This document shows, one piece after another, positions 1 through 7,698 of a stretch of DNA of 32,448 nt (position 1 is its first letter; each line of letters begins with the position of its first letter). The stretch covers positions 1 through 32,448 of the forward strand of contig NZ_JAMZGF010000061.1 in assembly GCF_024158915.1 (NCBI RefSeq), read 5' to 3'. The translations under genes and the position numbers were made by a program. The DNA is from Chryseobacterium sp. S0630 (GTDB taxonomy: Bacteria; Bacteroidota; Bacteroidia; Flavobacteriales; Weeksellaceae). The notes below the pieces were generated by a model that was not told where the DNA came from, made no database searches, and saw only the letters and a program-made list of their open reading frames with translations.

Positions 1-15
1 TTATTTTTGAGAAAA

Positions 16-39
16 GGCTCAGATTATAAAATCTAAGCC
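16..39 (-). terminator. Hairpin with T-run, leftward terminator candidate
   Basis: A 10-bp stem (one C/A mismatch) closes a 4-base loop. Read on the minus strand, the stem is followed directly by TTTTCT. It lies about 160 bases downstream of the stop of the TraD-like gene, so it could end or attenuate the leftward transfer transcript. On the plus strand the T-run is offset by several bases. Confidence 0.45.
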
Positions 40-169
40 CTGACTTTTTAACTTACACACTTTACGGGATAGTGTCGTTTTTGTTGACTCAATATGAAGA
101 TGATTTGCAGAAAATCTTATAGTTTATGTTATATATATCATCGAAGCATTTTCTATATCAATTTTAGAT

Positions 170-196
170 ATTGGAGAGTTAAATAAACTCTCCAAT
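170..196 (-). terminator. Perfect 11-bp inverted repeat after traD-like gene
   Basis: ATTGGAGAGTT and AACTCTCCAAT flank a 5-base loop, only a few bases past the TAG stop of the leftward gene ending at 202. The stem is perfect. The following T-tract on the minus strand is weak (ATCTAAAATT), so it may be a 3'-end stabilising or processing hairpin rather than a strong intrinsic terminator. Confidence 0.45.
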
Positions 197-201
197 AGAC
201 A

Positions 202-819
202 CTACCCTCCAATATGAAAATCATTATTCCGTACTTTGGAAGTACCGCCATCTTCTCTATGATCCAAACTTCTATCTAACAATTGTGTTATTTCAAAGGA
301 AGCATTTTCCATAAAATTCTCAAGTAAGGTATATAATTCGGTTCCATAAGTTTTTTGAACGATCGCTGCTGCTGTTTCCTTTTGAGATAAGGTAAAACTA
401 TTTTGTTTCACAAACATCTCCACACAGCTCAGTTCTTCAAAGGTAACCCCTTGGGCTAAACTGTTATCCTCACCGATTATTCTATACTTTTTCCATTCTT
501 CTTCCTCTTCAATAAAATCAGGTTCACTATTAAAACCAAATTCCGGCTCTTCCTGCGGATTTAATAGACTGATATTTTCGCTGATATCATATTCTATGTC
601 TAAATTAGAGGGATCAAAACCAAGTTCATTTTCTTGTCTTTCAGAGGAAGTCATTATCATAGAATGGAGTGAAGTTTTTGCTTCACCCATAATATTGGGT
701 TGGTTTTTATTATTTGCTTGGTCTTCAGTTTTGTGAAAATGGGATTGTTTTCGGATAATTTTGTCATGGAGTAATAGCAGAATTATGATCAGAAGACAAA
801 TACTGATGATAGTTTCCAT
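202..819 (-). CDS. traD: TraD-like conjugal transfer protein, membrane-anchored
   Basis: A 205-residue protein. It opens with one hydrophobic helix (about residues 3-19), followed by a charged, acidic, probably disordered stretch (about 25-110 with a run of glutamates). A conserved-looking C-terminal domain (about 115-190) begins GVTFEELS. This layout matches, from memory, the small TraD proteins that follow ParA and DUF3408 genes in Bacteroidota conjugative transposons of the CTnDOT type. Its exact role in transfer is not known to me. It starts 2 bases after the stop of the DUF3408 gene, so the two are surely co-transcribed. The N-terminal anchor with a cytoplasmic tail suggests a membrane-associated accessory to the transfer apparatus (inference). 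The family name is moderately sure; conjugation context is strong. Confidence 0.65.
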   Translation of the reverse strand: METIISICLLIIILLLLHDKIIRKQSHFHKTEDQANNKNQPNIMGEAKTSLHSMIMTSSERQENELGFDPSNLDIEYDISENISLLNPQEEPEFGFNSEPDFIEEEEEWKKYRIIGEDNSLAQGVTFEELSCVEMFVKQNSFTLSQKETAAAIVQKTYGTELYTLLENFMENASFEITQLLDRSLDHREDGGTSKVRNNDFHIGG

Positions 820-821
820 AG

Positions 822-1220
822 TTATAAAATGGGTTTAAAGTGATTGTTAAAGTACTCCGTAATCTCGTTTCCATATTCCAGAAAATGCTGTTCCAGAATA
901 TTGTCAATATAGGAATAGAGAGTTGTCCTTTCTTCTCTGGTAAGCTGTACAATCCGCAATAATCTTTCGTGATATTCCGGACGTATATAGACCACCTTAC
1001 CATTACGTCCTGAAGGAAAGCGATTGGTTAAAAAGGTCTCTTCATAGTTGAGCTTTTTAAAAGAATTGGTTTTTGCTTTTTCTTTGGACTTTTGAACAGC
1101 TTGTCTGGTTGTATGATTTTTTTCGTCAAGAGCCGTTTGTTCACCACTGATGACCTGCATTAAATACTCTTCATCAACTGTAGCCTTTTCTAAATCGTTG
1201 TTGTCATTGTTTGTAGCCAT
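822..1220 (-). CDS. DUF3408-family conjugal transfer protein
   Basis: A 132-residue soluble protein with a charged N-terminal half. Its C-terminal block (about residues 75-128) contains VVYIRPEYHERLLRIV and YSYIDNILEQHF. These are hallmarks of DUF3408 proteins, which sit beside ParA at the start of Bacteroidota tra operons (family recalled, not searched). The block resembles a ribbon-helix-helix-like DNA-binding fold, a beta strand followed by helices. A partner role for ParA in DNA handling is therefore plausible, but it is inference. The gene lies 10 bases after the ParA stop and 2 bases before the TraD-like gene, forming a tight three-gene operon read leftward. Confidence 0.75.
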   Translation of the reverse strand: MATNNDNNDLEKATVDEEYLMQVISGEQTALDEKNHTTRQAVQKSKEKAKTNSFKKLNYEETFLTNRFPSGRNGKVVYIRPEYHERLLRIVQLTREERTTLYSYIDNILEQHFLEYGNEITEYFNNHFKPIL

Positions 1221-1230
1221 CTTTCGGGTT

Positions 1231-1998
1231 TTACAGATTTGTGATTCTTAGAAACTCTTCAATAAACAGATCCATTCTTGTCGCTTTTAAAATCGGATAT
1301 TCTGCTGGTAACAGTGTTGATCTGAAGATACTGTTTCCGATATGGTCGGATTCCTTACGAAATCGTTTACTGTCCATAATTCGCGTATCCATTATATTCA
1401 TCTGAAGAGTTGCAATTGCTTTTTCGTAGATTTCGTATAACCCTGTCTTTTCCCGTCCATCAATCTGATTCCAGAATAGCCATAACGCTTGTTGCGGAAA
1501 ATCATGCTCACCGGAAGGAAGCGCCATAAAAGCTTTGGTAAATCCTAACGTACTTTCTACAACCAAACGGTCAGCAGTCATGGGAGCAAAAATAAAATCC
1601 ATTGATTTCAAGGTCGTCAGCACCCCTTTGGTATTGGCGGTACCAGGCAGATCATAAAAGATAATATCCGGAACTAGGGTAGTTTGTTTAATATATCGGG
1701 TAGATTCTTCTATTGCATTTTCTGCCTTACAGCGTATAATCGGATATGCTTTCTTATTGATCAGTTGGAATTGTTTCATAGCAGCTTTCTTATGGTACTC
1801 GTTCAGCATAATTGCTTTTTTATCACGTTCCCTCATATTGCTTAGGCTGTATTGTGGAAAATCACAATCCATGACTAAAACATTGTATCCCAATCGGTAA
1901 TGTAATACGCTGGCAAGTAATATGGTAATCGTCGATTTTCCCACACCTCCTTTTTGAGTGGAGAAACTTACTTTTAAAGTTTTTTTTGTTGCTTTCAT
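1231..1998 (-). CDS. ParA/TraA-type partition ATPase of the tra operon
   Basis: A 255-residue ParA/MinD-superfamily ATPase. The deviant Walker A motif QKGGVGKSTIT lies near residues 15-25, with the signature lysine K16 and catalytic K21. The switch I/Walker A' aspartate is in VLVMDCDFPQYSLS (about 42-55), and the Walker B-like strand is IIFYDLPGTANT. Length is normal for a stand-alone ParA. In Bacteroidota ICEs this protein is the first gene of the transfer operon (TraA). Its action there is poorly defined, perhaps DNA positioning or maintenance. The start is the first ATG after a 600-base divergent regulatory region shared with mobA. DUF3408 follows after 10 bases. Confidence 0.85.
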   Translation of the reverse strand: MKATKKTLKVSFSTQKGGVGKSTITILLASVLHYRLGYNVLVMDCDFPQYSLSNMRERDKKAIMLNEYHKKAAMKQFQLINKKAYPIIRCKAENAIEESTRYIKQTTLVPDIIFYDLPGTANTKGVLTTLKSMDFIFAPMTADRLVVESTLGFTKAFMALPSGEHDFPQQALWLFWNQIDGREKTGLYEIYEKAIATLQMNIMDTRIMDSKRFRKESDHIGNSIFRSTLLPAEYPILKATRMDLFIEEFLRITNL

Positions 1999-2130
1999 GA
2001 TGCATGTATTTATTGTTGTTTTATAATGTTGAATGGTAAGAATCTGTATAAGTTGATTTATATGTAGGGGTACTCCTGTATTATCTTAAAAATCTAAAGA
2101 TGTATACATTTACATCATTTTTACAGGGTT

Positions 2131-2190
2131 TATCTGCAACTGTTTTGTTGAGAGAATACCTTTTTTTGAATATCTGTAACTGCTTTTCTG
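2131..2190. repeat. 40-bp-spaced imperfect direct repeat
   Basis: The 20-base segments starting at 2131 and 2171 share 16 positions by hand alignment (TATCTG-AACTG-TTT core) and lie exactly 40 bases apart, close to four helical turns. Such spacing would put two protein-binding sites on the same DNA face. They may be operators or partition-type sites for the ParA/DUF3408 pair transcribed leftward from this region (inference). Confidence 0.4.
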
Positions 2191-2472
2191 CTTTTGCGCT
2201 TTTATAGTTGTAAAACTTTACATTTTTATGATTTGCCCGTTTCATCATCAACTTTATGTGTTGCTGTAAAGGAAAGAGTTTTCAAAACCAGTACTGATCT
2301 TCAGGTGATTCCTGGTGTTATTTGGCAGTAATTGGAAGGGGGGATTATTGTACATATCCGGTTGTTTCTGTTTACCTTGTTGTATACAATTTTAAGAAGA
2401 GTTGGTGTTTATTACAACAGCTGAAAGATGTTGATCGCTTGTTACAATAGTTTTTGTGATACGATAAATATG

Positions 2473-2545
2473 GTGTTCACCTGAACACGGCAAGTTGTGT
2501 TTTGAGTGCCTCATAACTGTTTTTTGTGCCTCAAAACAACTTGCC
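2473..2545. other. Candidate origin of transfer (oriT)
   Basis: Two adjacent inverted repeats lie 60 bases upstream of mobA. The first is GTGTTCA-CC-TGAACAC (2473-2488, perfect). The second pairs GGCAAGTTGT-g-TTTTGAG (2489-2506) with CTCAAAACAACTTGCC (2530-2545), perfect apart from one extra G. Inside lies a direct repeat TGCCTCA (2507-2513 and 2527-2533). A long inverted repeat next to the mobA/mobB relaxosome genes is the usual architecture of oriT, with the nick on one side of the arm. The nick position cannot be read from sequence alone. Confidence 0.6.
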
Positions 2546-2605
2546 CTGCCGGGAGCTTTGAAACACTCTCCGAAGTCGAGGTTTATAAACTTTAAATGGA
2601 TATCT

Positions 2606-3037
2606 ATGAATGATCAGAAAAATAATAAGAGAAGTAAAGGTGGGCGAAAGCCAAAGATAAACCCTTGTAATCACCGGTATGTTTTTCGGCTGGATGATGA
2701 AGACAATAGCAAATTTCTGTCTTTATTTGAAGCCTCTGGAATAGATAATAAAGCTAAATTTATAACTTCTGTATTGTTTTCAAAAGAAATAAAAACAGTA
2801 AAAATTGATAAGGGGAGTGTTGATTTTTACATGAGGCTGACTTCCTTTTATTCCCAGTTCAGAGCAGTGGGCGTGAATTACAATCAGGTAGTTAAGTTAT
2901 TATACACTCATTTTACCGAAAAAAAAGCTGCGGCATTTCTGTATCAATTGGAGAAACATACTGCTGAACTTTCAGCTTTATGCCGAAAAATTATTGAATT
3001 GGCTAATGAATTTACTAACGGGAATATAGAAAAATGA
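2606..3037 (+). CDS. mobA: MobA-type relaxosome accessory protein
   Basis: A 143-residue protein from the chosen ATG at 2606. The reading frame stays open back to 2495, but that extension overlaps the oriT inverted repeat, while the protein from 2606 begins with the basic tail (KRSKGGRKPK) typical of these proteins. A short beta-strand/helix block (YVFRLDDED, about 25-33) suggests a ribbon-helix-helix DNA-binding fold. The block around YSQFRAVGVNYNQVVKLL is like the MobC/relaxosome family (PF05713 type) motif with a central NQ. It should bind oriT and assist the relaxase. The stop lies 7 bases before the relaxase start, so the two are translated from one transcript. Confidence 0.8.
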   Translation: MNDQKNNKRSKGGRKPKINPCNHRYVFRLDDEDNSKFLSLFEASGIDNKAKFITSVLFSKEIKTVKIDKGSVDFYMRLTSFYSQFRAVGVNYNQVVKLLYTHFTEKKAAAFLYQLEKHTAELSALCRKIIELANEFTNGNIEK

Positions 3038-3044
3038 TGGTTCA

Positions 3045-4328
3045 ATGATTGCAAAAATTGGCAGAAGCAGTAGTTTATATGGTGCCTTAGCCTATAATCA
3101 TCATAAGGTGGAAAAGGGACAGGGACAAATTTTGTTGATGAATAAAATGATGGAATCCACAGATGGGACGTATACTATACCCCAACTCATGAGATCTTTC
3201 GATCCTTATCTTGCTGCCAATCAAAAGACGGAAAAACATACTTTACATATATCGCTTAATCCAGATCCGAATGATAAGGTCAGTGATAAGGATTTTGTGA
3301 AGATGGCAGAAGAGTATATGAATGGAATGGGGTACGGTGAACAGCCTTACATGGTTTTTAAACACACTGATATCGACCGTACCCATATTCATATTGTGTC
3401 TGTATGTGTTGATGAAAATGGCAGGAAAATATCAGATCGATTTGAGAAAAGGCGGTCGATGAATATGTGCAGACAACTCGAAAATACCTATAATTTATTG
3501 CCAGCTGCAGAAGGGCAGAAGGTGAAAAATAACATGGTTTTCAAACCGGTTGATTATCAGACCGGGAATATTAGACATCAGATCGCCTCTGTCATCAGGA
3601 ATATAGCTGATGTGTATTCCTTTAAAACACTTGGAGAGTACAATGCTCTGCTTTCACTTTTCAATATAGCAGTTGAAAAAATTGAAGGCGAATTGCATGG
3701 AAAACTACAGCGGGGGTTGGTGTATTTTGCATTGGATACAAACAAACATAAAATTGGAAACCCATTGAAAGCTTCAAGGATTGGAAGAGCGGCACAGTTG
3801 CCTGCAGTGGAATCTCACTTTTTAAAAAGTAAAAAATCTATTCTTCAATCGAATAAAACTGAAATAAAGGGTTGGGTTGACAATGCCCTCAAAGTGAGTA
3901 TTCATGAAAAAGATTTTATTGAGAAAGTAAGGTCTATGGGTATTAATACGGTAATCCGAAGAAATGAAGCCGGACGTATTTATGGAATGACATTTATCGA
4001 TCACAACTCCAAAACAGTATGGAATGGTTCAAATTTGGGAAAAGAATATTCCGCTGCTGTTTTTAATGATTTATGGAAGGATCAGGAGCATTTAAAAAGA
4101 CCCTCTAATGAAAAGCAGGCAGAAATTGAATTACCCCCAACAAATCAATTCTTACCCCTTCAACTTCATCCCTTATTTGGATTTTTAAATGATGACAATG
4201 ATGATTTACGTGACACTGAATCAGTGGACTCATTTCCCGGATTGTTGCCAACGGTGCAGGGAGAGGACTATGAAGAACAGGTTTTTTCACAGCAAATGCG
4301 AAAGTGGAAAAAGAAAAGAAAAAGATAG
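3045..4328 (+). CDS. mobB: MobB relaxase (relaxase/mobilization nuclease domain)
   Basis: A 427-residue relaxase that should nick one strand at oriT and stay bound to the 5' end during transfer. The N-terminus (MIAKIGRSSSLYGALAYN) carries tyrosines Y12 and Y17 that could be the nucleophile. The metal-binding part is visible as HTDIDRTHIHIVSV, with H107, H114 and H116 fitting the three-histidine motif of PF03432 relaxases. The rest is poorly conserved helical sequence. The gene sits 7 bases after mobA. Its end almost touches the convergent DUF1016 gene, with 18 bases between the stops and no clear terminator. No helicase domain is present, as usual for this family, so a host or element helicase would unwind. 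Confidence 0.9.
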   Translation: MIAKIGRSSSLYGALAYNHHKVEKGQGQILLMNKMMESTDGTYTIPQLMRSFDPYLAANQKTEKHTLHISLNPDPNDKVSDKDFVKMAEEYMNGMGYGEQPYMVFKHTDIDRTHIHIVSVCVDENGRKISDRFEKRRSMNMCRQLENTYNLLPAAEGQKVKNNMVFKPVDYQTGNIRHQIASVIRNIADVYSFKTLGEYNALLSLFNIAVEKIEGELHGKLQRGLVYFALDTNKHKIGNPLKASRIGRAAQLPAVESHFLKSKKSILQSNKTEIKGWVDNALKVSIHEKDFIEKVRSMGINTVIRRNEAGRIYGMTFIDHNSKTVWNGSNLGKEYSAAVFNDLWKDQEHLKRPSNEKQAEIELPPTNQFLPLQLHPLFGFLNDDNDDLRDTESVDSFPGLLPTVQGEDYEEQVFSQQMRKWKKKRKR

Positions 4329-4346
4329 TCTGATGATTTCTTGTAC

Positions 4347-5354
4347 TTAACCTTCTTTTTGCATAATTGCCTGTACTTTTTGCTGTAATTCCTTTTTATC
4401 AGGTAAATACAACTGGTATTTGGAAACAAATATTTTATTAGAAATACCACCTGTTGCATATTCCACCAATACTTCATCTTTTTCCGCAGAAAGGATAATG
4501 CCTATAGGCTCATTATCATCCACAACATTTTCTTCAGATTTAAAGTAGTTCAGATATAAATTCATTTGTCCTATATCATTGTGCTCAACCTGTTTTATTT
4601 TTAAATCAATCAGCACAAAACACTTTAAGATACGGTGATAGAATACAAGATCAATATAAAAATGCCTGTTACGAAGTGATATCTTATACTGTCTTCCGAC
4701 AAATGTAAAACCCTTTCCCAGTTCTAAAAGAAACATCTGCAGATTGTCAATAATCTTCTGTTCCAATGCTTTTTCGGTAACACGATGACTTTGAGGTAAT
4801 TTGAGAAAGTCCAGTACATAAGGATCTTTTATAGCCTCTGTGGAATCGGTCACGATATGGCCTTTTTCCGCAAGTTGCAGTACGCCCTTTTTATCTTTGC
4901 TCAATGCCAGTCTTTCAAAAAGGGAAGAGTTGATCTGCCTTTCCAGTTCGCGATAGCCCCAATTTTCCAGCACGGCCTGTTTTTCATAGAACTTCCTTGC
5001 CGTATCATCAGAAATACCGAGCAAAGTAACCAGATGAGTCCAGCTTAATTTGGCAGGCACTGCCTGCCATTTTTGATAGGTCAGATAAAATCTGCGCATA
5101 TCTAAAATATTACGCCTGCCAAATCCTTTGCCATAACGCTGCCTCAGATCTTTGGAAAGTGTTGCCAGTAAGTTACTTCCGTATTCTGCACGTTCCTCAC
5201 CATGCTGCTCATATTCCACGATATGCCTGCCAATTTCCCAGTTGGCTTTCACCAGCTCAGTATTGACTGCCTTAACCGCATTTTGTCTTGCAACCTCAAT
5301 AGCGGATCCGATACTGTCCAGTAATTCTGTGTATTTTGATTGTACAGGTTTCAT
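4347..5354 (-). CDS. DUF1016/YhcG-family PD-(D/E)XK nuclease-domain protein
   Basis: A 335-residue protein. The frame can be opened to 5375 only with a TTG codon; the ATG at 5354 (MKPVQSKYTELL) is the better start. The N-terminal two thirds match the DUF1016 N-terminal region (NWEIGRHIVEYEQ, YGKGFGRRNILDMRRFY, LSWTHLVTLLGI). The C-terminal part is a PD-(D/E)XK fold with D235 in FYIDLVFYH and D250-L-K252 in FVLIDLK, followed by a conserved QMNLYL. YhcG-like proteins are thought to be nucleases and are common in mobile elements and near restriction systems; the true substrate is unknown. It lies antisense between mobB and mobC, so it looks like a gene inserted into the mobilization operon. Confidence 0.9.
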   Translation of the reverse strand: MKPVQSKYTELLDSIGSAIEVARQNAVKAVNTELVKANWEIGRHIVEYEQHGEERAEYGSNLLATLSKDLRQRYGKGFGRRNILDMRRFYLTYQKWQAVPAKLSWTHLVTLLGISDDTARKFYEKQAVLENWGYRELERQINSSLFERLALSKDKKGVLQLAEKGHIVTDSTEAIKDPYVLDFLKLPQSHRVTEKALEQKIIDNLQMFLLELGKGFTFVGRQYKISLRNRHFYIDLVFYHRILKCFVLIDLKIKQVEHNDIGQMNLYLNYFKSEENVVDDNEPIGIILSAEKDEVLVEYATGGISNKIFVSKYQLYLPDKKELQQKVQAIMQKEG

Positions 5355-5533
5355 TGATATTTTGTTATAAGACAAATGTAAAAAATTCCTTGGTCAACAA
5401 ATGCTATGATTCATGATAAAATAAGTTTCAGCACTGTGCCAAACGCTTCCTTATAATGCCTGACACTGCCAGTGTAGAAAACAGACTTCTGTTACCCAAT
5501 AAATTCATCATCCTAACTCTAAAAATAAATGAT

Positions 5534-7531
5534 ATGCAGGGTGAAGATGATCTACGGGGCTTAGCTAAAATTATGGCTTTTATGCGTGCCGTCAGTATTT
5601 TAATGGTACTGATGCATTATTACTGGTATTGTTATCCATTTTTTCATGAAAAAGGATGGACATTGGAAATCATTAACAGAATACTGCTGAATTTCCAAAG
5701 AACAGCAGGGTTGTTCTCTCACAGTCTCTATACAAAAGTTTTTACCATTGTATTACTCTCTCTAAGCTGTTTGGGAACAAAAGGAGTAAAAGACGAGAAG
5801 ATAACCTGGTCTCAGATTATTGGTTTCATGACAGTCGGAACATTATTGTTTTTCTTCAATACTATTTTGCTGAGATGGGGCGGGGCAGGTATTCTTTTAT
5901 ATATGCTTTCAATGTCAGTAGGATATATCCTCCTAATGGTATCAGGGGTATGGATGAGCCGTTTGTTAAAACATAATCTGATGGATGATGTATTCAATAA
6001 TGAGAATGAAAGTTTTATGCAGGAAACCCAATTGATGGAAAATGAATACTCTGTGAACCTTCCCACTAAATTCTATTACAAAGGAAAATGGAATCAGGGC
6101 TGGATCAATATTGTCAATCCATTCAGAGCAACCATTGTACTGGGAACTCCGGGATCAGGAAAGTCATATGCTATTGTCAATAATTATATCAAACAGCAGA
6201 TTGAGAAGGGTTTCTCCATGTACATCTATGATTTTAAGTTTGATGATCTTTCAACAATTGCTTATAATCATGTATTGAAACACCATGATAAATACAAAGT
6301 AAAACCAAAGTTTTATGTTATTAATTTTGATGATCCCCGAAGAAGCCATCGTTGCAATCCTTTAAATCCTGATTTTATGACGGATATTTCAGATGCCTAT
6401 GAAGCAGCCTATACCATCATGCTTAATTTAAACAGAACCTGGATTCAAAAGCAAGGAGACTTCTTCGTGGAATCTCCCATTATTCTTTTAGCTGCTATTA
6501 TCTGGTTCCTGAAAATATATGAAAATGGTAAATACTGTACTTTTCCTCATGCCATTGAACTGCTCAATAAAAAATACTCTGATGTTTTCACGATTTTAAC
6601 TTCTTATACTGATCTTGAGAACTATCTTTCCCCTTTCATGGACGCGTGGCAAGGTGGCGCACAGGACCAGCTTCAGGGGCAGATCGCCTCTGCTAAGATT
6701 CCTTTATCACGAATGATATCTCCTCAGCTATATTGGGTCATGACCGGAGATGATTTTTCATTGGATATCAACAATCCGAAAGAACCGAAAATATTATGTG
6801 TAGGAAATAACCCGGATCGGCAGAATATCTATTCAGCAGCACTTGGGCTCTATAATTCCAGAATCGTAAAACTCATCAATAAAAAAGGGCAACTAAAGAG
6901 TTCAGTGATTATTGATGAATTGCCTACGATTTATTTTCGGGGATTGGATAATCTGATTGCAACCGCAAGAAGTAATAAAGTAGCTGTCTGCTTAGGGTTT
7001 CAGGATTTCTCCCAGTTGACAAGAGATTATGGGGATAAAGAAAGTAAAGTGATTCAGAATACAGTGGGGAATATATTCAGTGGTCAGGTCGTGGGAGACA
7101 CGGCTAAAAATCTTTCCGAACGTTTTGGAAAAGTCCTCCAGAAAAGACAAAGTATGACCATCAACAGAAATGATACGTCCACTTCTATATCTACACAGCT
7201 GGATAGTCTGATACCGGCTTCCAAAATTTCAACGTTAAGTCAGGGAATGTTTGTAGGGGCTGTATCTGATAATTTTGATGAAAGAATTGAACAGAAAATG
7301 TTTCATGCAGAAATAGTAGTGGATAATGAAAAAGTAGCTGGAGAAACTAAATCCTATCAGCGGATACCGGAGATTTTATCATTTGTAAGTGATAGTGGAG
7401 AAGACCGGTTCACATCAATTATTGAAGAGAATTACAGAAATGTTAAGCAGGACGTTATGAGGATCATTGAAAATGAAATTGAGCGTATAAAAGCTCACCC
7501 TGAGCTACAGCATTTAATACCAAAACAATAA
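5534..7531 (+). CDS. mobC: MobC, TraG/VirD4-type coupling ATPase
   Basis: A 665-residue coupling protein from the chosen ATG at 5534 (MQGEDDLRGLAKIM). The frame is open to an earlier ATG at 5456, but the family normally starts at this MQGEDDL motif. About four membrane helices are seen (roughly residues 12-36, 68-84, 95-113, 117-141). These are followed by the FtsK/VirD4-like motor: Walker A GTPGSGKS at about 203-210 and Walker B SVIIDELP near 457-464. It should dock the relaxase-DNA complex on the type IV secretion channel and pump the strand. Because of the antisense DUF1016 gene it is separated from mobB by 1.2 kb and so must have its own promoter or a read-through transcript. The stop is followed closely by a GC-rich hairpin. 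Confidence 0.92.
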   Translation: MQGEDDLRGLAKIMAFMRAVSILMVLMHYYWYCYPFFHEKGWTLEIINRILLNFQRTAGLFSHSLYTKVFTIVLLSLSCLGTKGVKDEKITWSQIIGFMTVGTLLFFFNTILLRWGGAGILLYMLSMSVGYILLMVSGVWMSRLLKHNLMDDVFNNENESFMQETQLMENEYSVNLPTKFYYKGKWNQGWINIVNPFRATIVLGTPGSGKSYAIVNNYIKQQIEKGFSMYIYDFKFDDLSTIAYNHVLKHHDKYKVKPKFYVINFDDPRRSHRCNPLNPDFMTDISDAYEAAYTIMLNLNRTWIQKQGDFFVESPIILLAAIIWFLKIYENGKYCTFPHAIELLNKKYSDVFTILTSYTDLENYLSPFMDAWQGGAQDQLQGQIASAKIPLSRMISPQLYWVMTGDDFSLDINNPKEPKILCVGNNPDRQNIYSAALGLYNSRIVKLINKKGQLKSSVIIDELPTIYFRGLDNLIATARSNKVAVCLGFQDFSQLTRDYGDKESKVIQNTVGNIFSGQVVGDTAKNLSERFGKVLQKRQSMTINRNDTSTSISTQLDSLIPASKISTLSQGMFVGAVSDNFDERIEQKMFHAEIVVDNEKVAGETKSYQRIPEILSFVSDSGEDRFTSIIEENYRNVKQDVMRIIENEIERIKAHPELQHLIPKQ

Positions 7532-7538
7532 AGTAAAA

Positions 7539-7557
7539 ATCCCCGGAGACCGGGGAT
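7539..7557 (-). terminator. GC-rich perfect hairpin between mobC and topB
   Basis: ATCCCCGG and CCGGGGAT enclose a 3-base loop. On the minus strand the stem is followed by TTTTACTTT, fitting an intrinsic terminator for the leftward topB transcript. On the plus strand it is followed by AAAAAC, not T, so it does not look like a mobC terminator. It might instead be a 5' hairpin in front of a tiny frame at 7572-7622. Confidence 0.55.
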
Positions 7558-7698
7558 AAAAACTAATAACCATGAAAACTCAAATTAAACATGAGAATCA
7601 GATGCAAATTTACTGTAAATAATTTTTTTTACCGATTCACCTCATCTATGAGTTGTATTGTAAATATAGTTTGCTTCGCTTAAAAGGAAATTAATCTA

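Larger units (their letters stand above)
1999..2605. other. Divergent intergenic region between parA and mobA with repeats
   Basis: A stretch of 607 bases without a convincing gene. It contains a 20-base imperfect direct repeat (starts 2131 and 2171, exactly 40 apart, both beginning TATCTG), and a perfect inverted repeat TGTAAA-AC-TTTACA at 2209-2222. There is also a 10-bp palindrome TTGTATACAA at 2380-2389 and the oriT candidate at 2473-2545. The open reading frame can be extended upstream of mobA to 2495, but that extension would run through the oriT candidate and is not believed. Promoters for both flanking operons should lie here; no unambiguous one was found. Confidence 0.6.

Noticed and set aside
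2495..2605. N-terminal extension of mobA
   Set aside because: It would translate the oriT inverted repeat and adds a stretch unlike the basic N-terminus of these proteins; the ATG at 2606 is better.
5355..5375. TTG start for the DUF1016 protein
   Set aside because: An ATG seven codons later gives a normal N-terminus; TTG is less likely.
5456..5533. N-terminal extension of mobC
   Set aside because: The added 26 residues precede the MQGEDDL start recalled for the family and show no domain or signal.
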